Positions 9,501 to 20,849 of a stretch of 64,000 nt of DNA are shown one piece after another. The notes under the pieces were generated by a model. That model saw only the letters and a list, made by a program, of their open reading frames with translations, was not told the origin of the DNA and searched no databases. The stretch is taken from the NCBI GenBank assembly GCA_022316685.1, contig JAKJHU010000005.1, positions 17,028,707 to 17,092,706 of the forward strand, read 5' to 3'. Positions within the stretch are counted from its first letter, which is position 1. Each line of letters opens with the position of its first letter. Made by a program: the position numbers and the translations under genes. Source of the DNA: Progne subis subis. Its lineage: Eukaryota; Chordata; Aves; Passeriformes; Hirundinidae.

Positions 9501-10425
9501 GTGCCGTCCCTCAGAATAACTGGCTGTAGTTTAGGTCGGCAAAGCGATAATTAAGAGTAATTTATCAGCGGTCTGGGGGAGAATAGACAGTCTTGCTCTG
9601 GACGTGCTCTGCTTTACGCAGCCCCGGACACTGACCGCTGGCACTAGGGGCTCTGCTCTGGCTGTACAGTTGGTGTTGGGAATGGCCTCAAGGGTGATAA
9701 ATTACATAATGAATAGAAATTTTGAGTCTCCCTGAAGTTACCGAATAGAGCTTAAAAACTGTCTGGCAAAGAAAGATAAAAGGATGTAAAGGTATGCACA
9801 CGGGATTATAAAAGTGGCTGGAACTAGTGGAGAAACAGATAAAAAGGGCTATGCATGGGAGAGGCTGCTTGTGAGGGAAGGAAGGGGAGACGGTCTTTTC
9901 CTGCTTAAATAAAGTCTTGGTGCCTCTTGGAAGCCAAATCCTGTCAGGGCGTTGGATGGGAGAAGCCAAGCTAAATGCTCCTGGTCCTTTTGCTGATTGG
10001 CTTATCCATGTAAACCAGATCTAAGGGAGCAGGTGGTATATATACACATAGAGATTCCTACTTTAATTTTTAAATACCGTAGGGATGGTGTCACAACTCA
10101 TGAGTAGACAGGTGATGTTAGTTGTAAATTCTCATCAGGTTGAATTCTTGCATTTTTAACTTAGGCCGCCATCCTGCTGTTGAGCCTCAAGTTGTTAGCT
10201 AACAAGCCCTTAAATTCTTGTAATACATTTCCACGAATGTGGTGGCTAACAAGTCCTTAATTTTATACCATACACATCATTACGTTCTCAACTTATAAAA
10301 CGAACTACTCCAAGGTGCTGGCCCAGAAACCACAGCACACTTCCACAAGCTGCCTACACCCACAACAAAGTTCAATAGGGGAGGTAGAATATGACAGCTG
10401 TGTTTTGCCCAGGCAAAGCAAGCGG
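9501..10425. other. Intergenic, upstream of AKAP7
   Basis: The edge of the CpG island fades into ordinary intergenic sequence. A near-duplicate pair, gttgttagctaacaag... (about 10190) and tggctaacaagtccttaa (about 10242), is visible. No gene is supported. Confidence 0.5.
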
Positions 10426-10426
10426 G

Positions 10427-10476
<50 letters not shown>

Positions 10477-10534
10477 AAGAAAGAAAGAAGGAAAGAAAGA
10501 AAAGAAAGGAAAGAAAGAAAGGAAAGAAGGAGAG
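10426..10534. repeat. Polypurine GA/GAAA/GGAAA microsatellite
   Basis: About 109 bases of pure purine on the plus strand: (GA)n with scattered GAAA, passing to GAAA and GGAAA units. Long Leu/Ser/Phe frames on the minus strand and Glu/Arg/Lys frames on the plus strand are translations of the repeat, not genes. Confidence 0.95.
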
Positions 10535-13189
10535 TACAAAGAATATCACCAGTTCCAACAGTCCTCAGATCCTGCATTTGGTCTTGCTGTGTTGGATGCT
10601 CCAGAGTTGGGGGAGTGAGAAAAAAAGTGACCTGCTTTCTTTTATAGATAACCTGGTGCAAGCCTCTTACATAAAGCAGATCTTTTGCCCTGTTTTGTTC
10701 ACGTATGCACAGCCAGCCCTTGGAGCCCTCGCACAGGAGGTAAGTGGGGACAGGTGCACTGAGCACAAGTGTCAACGTGAAGCCGGAAGCTGGGTCAAAA
10801 CAGTGCTGCCCCACCTCCACATCTTTAGATCACACCTTTCCCATTGTAGCAGTCACAATATGAGGGACAAAAAAATGCTTGTATCTTGTCCTCCATAGAT
10901 GGCAAAAACAAATAAATAAAATAGGATGGTTGGAGAAAAAGCATGGCTACTGGAAGTTAGAAGCTGGTTTAAAGAAGAGTGAAAAATGAGGCCAGTTCCT
11001 GTATTTGGCTTCTCCTTTTACCATTGAATTGATCCATTTTGAGCTGTGTGCCATTCACATAGAATTTTTATTTGATTTGCATAATTCTGTAGAGGCCAAA
11101 AGTTGGATGTAATGCAGAAGTCCACGTTCTGTGGGATCCAAGAGAAGCTTTAGGATGAGGCTGCTGGCAGTTTTTATTTGCATTTAATTTGAATATCAGA
11201 TATCATTAGGAGACTAAATGCAAAAGTGGTCACATCTTCCTAGCCCATTTCCATTATCAGGTACAGTACTTCCATAAAACTGATTCTAGAGAGTTATAGA
11301 TTAAATACTGGAAGGAAATCTTCTTGGAATTAAATGTCTTTTTATAAATACAAATTTAAAAGCAATTTGGATCGTAAACTTCTCCAAATCAATTAAGCTT
11401 TTTGCAGAAATCTTCAGTGAGAAAACATTATGAAAAACCGCTTCTGCTTGTAAAATTGACTGGGGAGTCCAATGCAATGTTTAAATTAAGACAGCATTTA
11501 ATAGTGTTCTTAACAAATGAAAATGCAGTGCATTTTTACGGAGCTAAAATTGTCTGTAACTAGCACCCACTAGCTTGGCATAAAAATTACGCCTGTAGAT
11601 GTATTCTTTGGTCACACAGACCTGCCTCCAGGATACTACCTCCAGGATGTGGGGAAATGAGAAACCTTGGCTAGAGCTGGTAGCAGTTCCCATGAATTAT
11701 CCCTACAAGTCACAAGAGTGGTGTTGGAGGGAAATGTTCAATTAAGGACTAGAAAGATGAAGTAACAAGTTGTGATTTTTCTGCCTGCCCAAATACTGCA
11801 CAAGTTTCACAGAAGTTGCTGACCTGGTGCCTGCCAGAAACTGCTTTTCATTACTGCTTAGGTTTGGGCTAAAGCCAGCACTTTATCAATTTTCTGTGGC
11901 CTTGCCTTTATTAAAGAAAGTTTCTGATTAACCTCTCAGCAGTACAGTTGTCCCTTCAAAGAAAAAAAAAAAAAAATCACATTATGACAGCTGAGTGACG
12001 CTAGCAGAAAGAGGAAGCAGGGTCAGATCTGTGTTCTATTTGCTTACACAACTAGAGTGCCAATGCCTGTTAGCCTCTCACCTACCTTTCCTTCTCTTAA
12101 TCCACCCACTAATTTCAGGCAAATTCTGTAGAATGTTAGAGGATTCAGAGGTATGATATTCCCACACCTTTCCTGAAAGTGGGTGATTTGGGAGAAAATA
12201 AAAACCCATTTAGCTCCCAAATGAGGGAAAGAAGAAACAATGCTGTGTGTCTGTTTTTCCAAAAGTGGCTGTCCATGAGTATTGGCCAGCTCATTACATT
12301 ACGTGTCACGGCACATATCAATACATATTATGTCTTATCTTAGTCAAGCAAGAGATGTAGGGGAGCTATGAGCTCTGAGTATTTGGGACATGACTCACTG
12401 AGGGAAATTAGGTAGTGAAAAGGCAGGAACGGGATGTGTTACAGGGAGCCCAGAGGAAACACTGGGATATTGTGTAGGACACGGGATGGAGTTGAAGATG
12501 CTGTAATGAAACGGCATGGATGCTGTAGGGGAAGCTTGAGTTGTTGTGATAAGAAGGGAGGACATAGCTGATACAACACAAGTCTTCATTACTGACGCTG
12601 CTGATGCAGCATCTTGTTTTCTGACAAGCAAAGAAGAATTACAGACCATGACCTGATAGTAATAAGAGATTTGCCAGACAAACAAAAATTTGAGCTGCAG
12701 TACTACAGATAATGGAAAGTTAAAGGTAGAGGGGTGCCTAGGATAAGGTAATTTAATGCAGAGGTCAAAAAAGCAAGTAGTCTGGAGTCTCTACAGTAAC
12801 TGGTATAAAAGGAAGAAGTGCATGAAGATGATATCGGATGTAGTTAATAAATAGAAACTACATTTGATTGACATCTGACATGAAAAAATAGTATAAATGG
12901 ATATTTTCATGACCTGTTGATCATAGGGAGTTCATATTTCAGGATGAGGGAACAGAAGAGTGGAAAGCAGCTGAAAAATTAACCAATTACCTAGAGCAGC
13001 AGTTTTTCACTTGCTACCCTCTGGATAGTGACCTGTTGTGAGGGACATGAGCTAAAGAACAGCATAGATAAACAAATGCTGTTCATGTCAATGTAGTATT
13101 TCAGACACTTCCATGTTCCTCCAGGATTCTTGAGGAATGACATCTGTTGTGTGGAGAGAGGATTCACCTAAAAAAATGGGGCAAGAATG
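10535..13189. other. Intergenic, no gene seen
   Basis: AT-rich spacer with an A run near 11959-11974. The frames at 12044-12262 and 12395-12685 (minus) show no domain or conserved motif. Confidence 0.5.
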
Positions 13190-13510
13190 TCTTTGCCAAC
13201 CGGCTTGCCACTCTCATAAGGCAGGTTGTTAAACTAGGTTGTTAAAGGATGGAGAAGCAGTCCCATCAGACATAAGCTGGAAGAGAACTGGAAGAGCTAA
13301 AAGCTGGTATGCTGACTGAGAGGTAGTGGTCGATAGTGGGAAAGCAGGTACAGGATAGCCTGATGGCAGAGATTGCCTGGTATTTAGGGGGACCTCAATA
13401 GGCTGGAAAAGTGGAACAGCAGATGCTTGCTACATGAAATTCAACAAAGACAATTGTAAAGCCTTGCATCTAGGACCTGATGAGTTTTGGTAAAAATGGC
13501 TGGATGCACA
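13190..13510 (+). mobile_element. CR1-like LINE remnant
   Basis: The plus strand has two CR1-like pieces. One, around 13165-13225, reads GKNVFANRLATLIRQ like an ORF1 C-terminal end. The other, around 13388-13475, reads DLNRLEKW followed, after a frameshift, by MKFNKDNCKALHLG-like residues, the usual ending of the CR1 RT region. The stretch between them is shortened, so an internal deletion is likely. It is old and diverged. Confidence 0.55.
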
Positions 13511-16500
13511 TCTGCATTAACTTAATGGTCCATGACATATATTACCAATTTGGACAGTTCACTGGGTGTTATTGTTAGGTGTAATCTCTAGTCTGAATTC
13601 CTACAGTCTTCCCTGAACATAGCATTTATTAAAGCTAATTTATTGCTTTACCCATTCACCCTGCAAATGGTATCTCACTGGCTAGTTTTAATACTTCCTC
13701 TTAAATACTTAAAGCAACAGACATAGAATGTGCTTTCCTAATCTATGTTTTTTCCTGATCTAATTTTCTTTTCACTTTTCAGCACAGAAAATCCACCATA
13801 AATCATCTAAGTAAATCCTCATTCTGCAGCAAGTTATGTCATTGTTTTCTAGTCAAGAAAACCAGCCTTCCCTAGGTTGCTCCATCATCAGGTTGCAAGA
13901 TGCTATTAATTTCTTTAGTTTTGTCTCAGAAGCACAAATTCCATCCCTGTGATATATGTCACTACATTTTCTAAAATGTAAGGTAGTTAGAATGCAAATA
14001 ATATAATGGAATATCTCTAGTAGTTCGTATTTTGTAATGCGACTAGATAGCTTTCTTTTTACTAAATATTTATATAAACCCAAACAAAACTATAAAATAG
14101 AAAATAACTCTAAGTGATTTTGATTACCACAATCTTTTTTCTCTGATTCTTGACAAGTATAATGTGGATTTAAGCAAAAAGTTGCCTAGCCTGGAGACCA
14201 TTAAGTATGCCAGTCTGCAAGGTGAAAACAACATTCAGTTTGATAGGAAAACTTCACACACCTGCAATATGAGAGACTGTACACTGAAATAAAAGCAGAT
14301 TTCACTTTTTGGAACTTTACTAAACCCACTTCACTTTTTAGCTCTAGAGGCCAAGTTAGGTTTGATCTGGAATATCCAGTTTCCTGGAGTTGTTCTTTCT
14401 TCCTGACTGAAAAAGAGGTTTTTAAAAAAGCACATGCAGGGGAAAAGGGGATGGAAAGTGTTTAAGTAAGAGAAGACAATGCCTGCAATTAAAAAACTAC
14501 ATGTGGAAGTCATGCAGCTGAGACACTAACTAGATCCTGCATTCCTTGAGCAAAAGACACTTTACTGGGAGTCTTAAGCAAGTAAAGAATGCAGCTTTGA
14601 ATCCAGAATTCGTATTATTCCAGATGTGGGTGGGGGAAATACGTATTTACTTACTAAACTGAAAAATCTTGATTCTACGTTGCCAGTTTGTTCTGTTTCT
14701 TGCTCTCCTCTGTCCTCTTGTTCTGTGTGTCTCTCTCTTCAGCCACAGGTTCATTTTATAACTCTGGCTTCCTACCTTCTCAAGCTTCAGGTATTGCACA
14801 AACAGACTGCATTTGCCACCACTATGCAGGCTTTGTGTGTGGCCTTGTATCTATTGCCTTCTTTTATCCTTGGATTTTTTGTCAAGTTAGGATGCCTGTG
14901 GAATAGAGGCAGTATCTTTCCTGCATGTTTGCAGAGCCCATTGTCCAATTAAGAAAAAAAAAATCTATGCTCCTTATTGCCAGAACATATTAGAATTCTT
15001 CCTGAAGTTCAGCTCGTCATTCTTCTCTCTTCATGCATTTCTGGTGTGTACCTGCTGGTTTTCCTAAGAGGAGTCCAGACATTAGTTCACAAGCACTACC
15101 AGAGCTTCTGACAGTTGCTTGTTTAGCCTAAGGTGTGAACGTACGTGATTTGGGACTCTTCACCAAACAAGACAGAGGCTTATGTGAACAGTAATTCATA
15201 TAATAAGTAAACAGTTAGTTGTTCTAGAGATGCTCTACTCGCTCCACGAACAACCAGGATTGTGTCTTGCTTAGACACAACCTGTGATCTGCATGTTGGT
15301 TGGAAGGCCGAAGTTGGGTGAAATGGATCAATGCCTGAGTTTTGTTATCACCTGGTTTAGAATTAGGAAAAAACCCTTTGTGTTTTACCCCAGTACTTAC
15401 TCTGTCAAAGCCTTTTGAAGCCCAGATAATTAAATTCAACATCTGCTCTCTAACTGGAAATACTTGAGTCAAAACAGCCTTTCTTGATCGTTACTCTCGT
15501 CACAATGGAAGAATCTGCTGATGGCTATGGCTAATGCTGCAAAGCTTGAGTGCTCAGAAAACTTCACGCAGTATAGGTTTTGTGATCCTGCCAAGTTTTA
15601 CAGCCTACCTAGGAAGAAATAATTAAGCGGTGGTGTTTTATGTTTTACATTAATTTTGAAATTGATTTACCCCTGGTGTTGCTGGGAGTAACTCTGAAAA
15701 AAAATCCCACCCACCTCTCACATCAACAGTATCTTAAGATGTCTGTTTATGTTTAACCTAAAGTCTAAAACAAAAAACCAGTGATGCTCAAAATACCTTT
15801 CCTACAAGATATTCAGGGAAACAGTAACTTATTGTTTGAAGAAGAAAAGCACCCCTGACCTCAACAGAAACAAGAGATCCCAATTCTAACGTTGGTTTAG
15901 CTACCAGTCACACTTGGAGCAATGTGATGTGGCATTCAGTTTCTGTCACTGAAATCTCTTAAGAGTTATTGGATCCATCTGTATGTATGAGGCTATTTGC
16001 CACCTCTTTGGTTATGGTGGAGTTTACTGATCCTCTTCTTGAAGCTTAAGGTTTTAATTTATAAAATCACAAGGATTAACCAGTACAAAGCTCCCTTATT
16101 TGCAATCATGAATTTAACCTAGATCAAAGAAATTAACTCATCTCTGCATAAAAAAACCAAAACAAATACAATTAAAGAAAAACACATTCTGACTAATGGG
16201 GAAAGAGACACGTTTTAATTCTCCAGCTTAGCACACTGCTATGTCTTTAGCAGATTGTATCATAGAGTTCTTATTCAATACTGTGGACTTTTGTTGAGCC
16301 ACTTTCAATTCACGTTCATGCTCTGGCAGTAGATGAGCTGCAATAACTGAAAGGGAGGAAAACATCTGCATTTCCAGTACTATATCTAACTTTCAGTCCA
16401 GGTTAGAACAATGTCTTAAGCAGCCCTATTGAAAGAGCCATGTTTGGGTCATTTTGTCAGGCATCCAGTCTGTCTCCATAATCCAACATGTGACTATTAT

Positions 16501-18150
16501 CATGAATCCATGTTAGTGGACTAACAGCTAATAGCTAGTTAATATAGCTAGTATAAAGTGAGGAGATGGAGGGGAAAAGCATCTTCCCGGTGTTCCGGAA
16601 GAAATGTAGTTCATTTGGTCTGATCAAAAATGCTATTTGGTCTTACCACAAGAACTTGTACACATGTAGGGAAGAAAAAAAAAAAATTTATTTGGTGTGA
16701 TTTTTATTCACTTTCTGGATGGTTTTCATTTTAAGACAGCCACACTTGCTTATATGTAAGAGAATCAGTCAACAGCTTTAAAGTCATGAAAGCTTACACA
16801 TGCTTTGAAACACTGAAAGGAAGGAGCTTAGGCACACATTAAAAGGCACTCTTATCAAAAACTCTATTTTGGGTGGGCATCCAGGGAATCAATGATTTTT
16901 TTTTTTGACATGTAACTCATACTCAGTTCAAAATACTCAGTATGAGATATACTCACGTTGAGTTTTGACCAAATGCTGTAACTCCCCATGTAACATAGCA
17001 TGACAGGGTGACAAAACTGCTGTCTTCCTTTCTAATTTGCACTGATTCCTAAAAACATCACCATAATTTTCAGCAAACATATAAGCATCAAAATTGAAAA
17101 TAACAGGCAAATTGAAAATAGTATTCAGATAATGCTATGGGACATGTAGGTGTCTTTCTGCTGTGTCTTGGCAAAATGATATCTGCAATTCTAAGAATGA
17201 CTTTCCTCACAATATAGCTCTCTAAGATAGGTAAGGTGCATGGAGACTTTCAAAAAGGGTGAAATCATACCCAGAAAAGTTGCTTTATGCTTTTGCGACA
17301 GTTGGGAAGGCAATAGTAAGAGGCACTTGAGGTACAATCAGTGAAAGAACTAATGCTTTCCTGAAGTGATGTAGTATGGCAAGGACCTGTTCCCTTAAAT
17401 AACAATGAGAAGGACCAGCAGAAAAACAAGGGGAAATAAAGCAAAGGGAATTGCTGAAGGATATGTTGAGCTGCATTTGTGTCAAATCTATGTGTGAGTC
17501 TATAGCAGGCTTTACCAATTACATACAGTATTTGCAGGACTCCATAGGCTCATGGGAAGTACCACAATGACAGTTGACTTGTCATATCCATGTAATTATA
17601 ATGATAATTAGGGAGATTTCAGAGAAAAGGAGTGTGATTAGGTAGAGTTCACTGACTTCTCACGGCAACGTATGGGGCCTTTGTGCCTTTGAAAACAAAA
17701 ATTCTGTATGTACTTTCTTTTGTAGATGTTGTCTTACCTATTCAGCTGCAGCCTCAGCCAATATTCTGTTTATATTTGCTGTCTAAGTTCTTCTAAAACT
17801 GCATGTTCTACAGTCCATTGTCTGCCTTACAGTTGAATCTCTTTTCACTCAAGTCTCAAATGACCCAAGGCCCATAATTGTTCTTTGTGGTTGGTCGACA
17901 TCTTTCAAATCAGGGTCAAATTTCTGCTATTGAAATCTTGTCTCACTTGATTTTTATGATGATGTTGACTACTGATTATCCCATGTTTCCTCATTGCCTT
18001 TGGAGGATTTGTTTTATTCCTTGATCCCTTTGTGTATACCCTTAATTTCTTACCGTCTTTCATCTAATGAACAAGTTGCCATCTTCTGCCTGCCAAATTC
18101 TCTGTCAGGTTTTTCCATTTTATTAATTTTTCAAATTAAGGTCTGTTGTA
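13511..18150. other. Intergenic, no gene seen
   Basis: AT-rich spacer. Short frames (for example 14626-14952 plus, 15224-15472 minus and 17285-17518 minus) lack splice context and known motifs. A-rich and T-rich runs occur near 16675-16686 and 16895-16905. Confidence 0.5.
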
Positions 18151-18154
18151 TTTC

Positions 18155-18560
18155 TTTCAGAGACTAGACGACTGCTGATGGCAAAAGGAAAAGAGTCTGC
18201 TCTCTTTCACCAGGTGGGATATTACAGGTTTATTCTTGAGTCCTGCCCTACTTGGCTGGAGCTGTTCCCAATGGCTCGCTGGTGCCAGAGAGAGCTCGGC
18301 TCTTCCCGTGTGGGGGCTTTTTCCCCAGGGGGCAGGGCCCAGAGGCAGGGCCAAGCCACTACCCAATCAGGGATAAAGTGGGAGGGGAACAGAGTTAGGT
18401 TACATTTCAGTGTGCGGGATGAGCACTGCTGGGCAAGGACAGACCACGTGATACAGAGAAAAAGCATTGTAACAAAGATCTCAGCCTGACTTTGACCATC
18501 TACTTGTGGGTGTCTGGCTTTCAGCCTGTGTGCAACATCATTAAACACGGTTCGTCCTTG
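18155..18560. mobile_element. Possible solo LTR
   Basis: A G+C-rich block of about 400 bases with abrupt edges in AT-rich DNA. On the plus strand it has a CCAAT box (about 18362), GATAAAG a few bases after it, and ATTAAA near 18540 followed by a TTCGTCCTTG-rich end, an order like U3-R-U5 of an avian LTR. The minus strand also has AATAAA near 18229-18234, so orientation is unsure. I could not fix TG...CA ends or a target-site duplication. It could instead be another GC-rich repeat. Confidence 0.4.
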
Positions 18561-20283
18561 TCCTCGCTTTCCTTGTTCCTTCAGTCACCAGGAGGCACAG
18601 CTCCTGCCTGCCAGTTAGTACTTATTGCATAAGCATTATGTTTGTTTCGAACCTCTCAAAGCTCTTCTCTCAATCTGTCACGTGTTAGGCAGAAATTAAC
18701 TTTTTACCTAAGACAGAATCTTGTCAATGTAGACTGTAATGCTTTCTGTTGAAATTCTTGTCCAGACCTTTGCCTTATGTCTCAAGTACTGGAACATTAT
18801 TTTTTAATTCCCCGCTACAGTAATTTAGAAAGGTAATTTGGAAAGGTAATTTTTTTCTACAATTTCAACTTTTGCAATGTAACCTATCTTAAATTCCTCC
18901 TCAGCTTCTGTATTTTAGCACTCAACTTAGATGTTTTGACTTTTATTCTTTATGGCTAATGCCTACCTTAATTATCTTGTGCTTAATACTGCGAAGGTTG
19001 ATTTCTTTCTCTGAAAGATTTGTAATTTAAACAGGAGCTATTACTTGTGCCTTCATAGCTCAAGAGACAAAGAGTCCAGATCTTAGCAACTGCCCTTGGG
19101 TACTGGGACCTGGATGGTTGTGTTTACTGTGGCTGTACATCTGGATGAAGATATTGGACTTCTTAGCCAAGCAAACAGCCCAAAGAGAATACTGCACTGA
19201 TTAATTTGTTCTGCTTCCAGTGTGAATTTAAGTCATTCAGAAGCAGCTCAGATATCTGTGGACAATGTTGTGTTAGTAGTGTGCAGACATGGAATCTGTG
19301 GATTTTTCCTGCACTCCTTCTTCTGTTTGGAAAAATACCGCTGTTAGCATCAGCAAAACTACTTTGTTGTTCTCCTTTAACCTGTTGTTTACTATGATAT
19401 TGCCAGAAAAAAAAGATCCCAAACAACAACAGCAATAATCCTTACAACTGCTGAACTAATAATGCACTAAGACAATCTTCTAAGCCGTTTAATGCTTGTC
19501 ATATGGCTCCCTGGTGTATACACCAGTCCGTCTATCTCAGATGGAGCTTCTCTGCTTTACAACTAAAGAAATCACCACCACAAAAATCTGTCTAATGAAA
19601 ACCAGACAAGGTAACTCCTTGCTTGTGTGATAAGTATCAAGCCTTGACAAAAGAACTGGTTCCCTTTGTAAACCTTCATTTTAAAATCTCATTTTAAATT
19701 ACTACTAGATAATTTCAGAAAAAAGTTATACAAGATTCCAGTAAATCATATGTCATAAAAGACCTCCTTTTGTAAGAACCTATTCCTGAATCTTTTAAAG
19801 TATTATTACTTGAAAAGTTTACTGTCCCCCAGGTATATTTCATAAAGTTGATTTCTGAGTGATTCGTTGCATCCAACACAGTTGAAAATGGTCCAGTGAA
19901 TTGCATGAGATGACATCTAAGTTGGTAGAAATCCAGGAGGGAAAGCTGTAATAAAAGCTATACTGGAAGGAATAGTCTAGAGAATTATAAAGTTGTTTGT
20001 ATTTTATTTAAATCGGCTTTTTTGAAAGTGGCATTTTCATATTCTTTCTGTAATTTACACCATAAAAAAGGGAATGTGTATATAGCCTCTCTACAATGAT
20101 GACAATAGAATATTTAATAAGTCCTTTGCAGAAAAAAGGGGTATATGCTTACTGTGATTATGCTGTATACAGATTTACAGTTACTACAAGACCACAAGCA
20201 CCCTGGAAGGAGACAGTAGCTTTAGGAATACCAAGCCAATTTCTGCCAAAAATACTGCCCTCTTAGGATCAGAAAAACATCAC

Positions 20284-20303
20284 TGTTGTTGTTGTTGTTG
20301 TGT
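20284..20303. repeat. (GTT)n microsatellite
   Basis: About six tandem GTT units. Confidence 0.85.
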
Positions 20304-20826
20304 TCTGCTTTCACCCAGTGACTGTACGTGCCTAACAATGAATTAAAGTTGAGAACAAATATATTTAACTGAGTTAACTTATTATAGTGTCTTGACTACA
20401 TTGATACTTCTGGGTGTAAACTGAAAATAAAGTATTTAAGTTGTTTGGAAAATGTATACTTCCTTACCAAAAACTATCTTGTGTTAGTTTTCATGGGCCT
20501 TGTTATCTAGTGTTCACTGTGTGGGTTATTCTATGCTCCTTACTTGGGGGAAAAGAATCTTTGCCAGAATTAAGACTTCATGAGCAGGTCCTGTACACTA
20601 CAAACCAGACACAGAAGGTTATTATGAACTGGCCAAACCCTGCACAGAGGCTGACAATTCTCTCTCCTTGTATATTCTGCCAGCACCTGTTTTTTTGTAG
20701 GTATGTGAAACTTGTGTCTTTAATACTGCCAAACTGTTTTTGTTACTGGTGTTCATGCCCCATCTGCCTTGTTGGTGCCAGTTTTATGGAAAATGGGTCA
20801 CAGTCTGTACTAATTGACAGTGGCTT

Positions 20827-20849
20827 AAAAAAAAAAAAAAAAAAAAAAA
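20827..20849 (+). repeat. Poly(A) run of 23
   Basis: An uninterrupted run of 23 A on the plus strand. It could be the tail of a retroposed transcript, but no AATAAA lies just upstream and no flanking target duplication is clear. Confidence 0.9.

Noticed and set aside
8794..9529. Several 130-217-codon frames on both strands over the AKAP7 island
   Set aside because: Only the frame starting at 9156 joins exon 2 in phase; the others are composition artefacts.
10280..10820. Frames of Leu/Ser/Phe or Glu/Arg/Lys repeats
   Set aside because: Translations of the GA-rich microsatellite.
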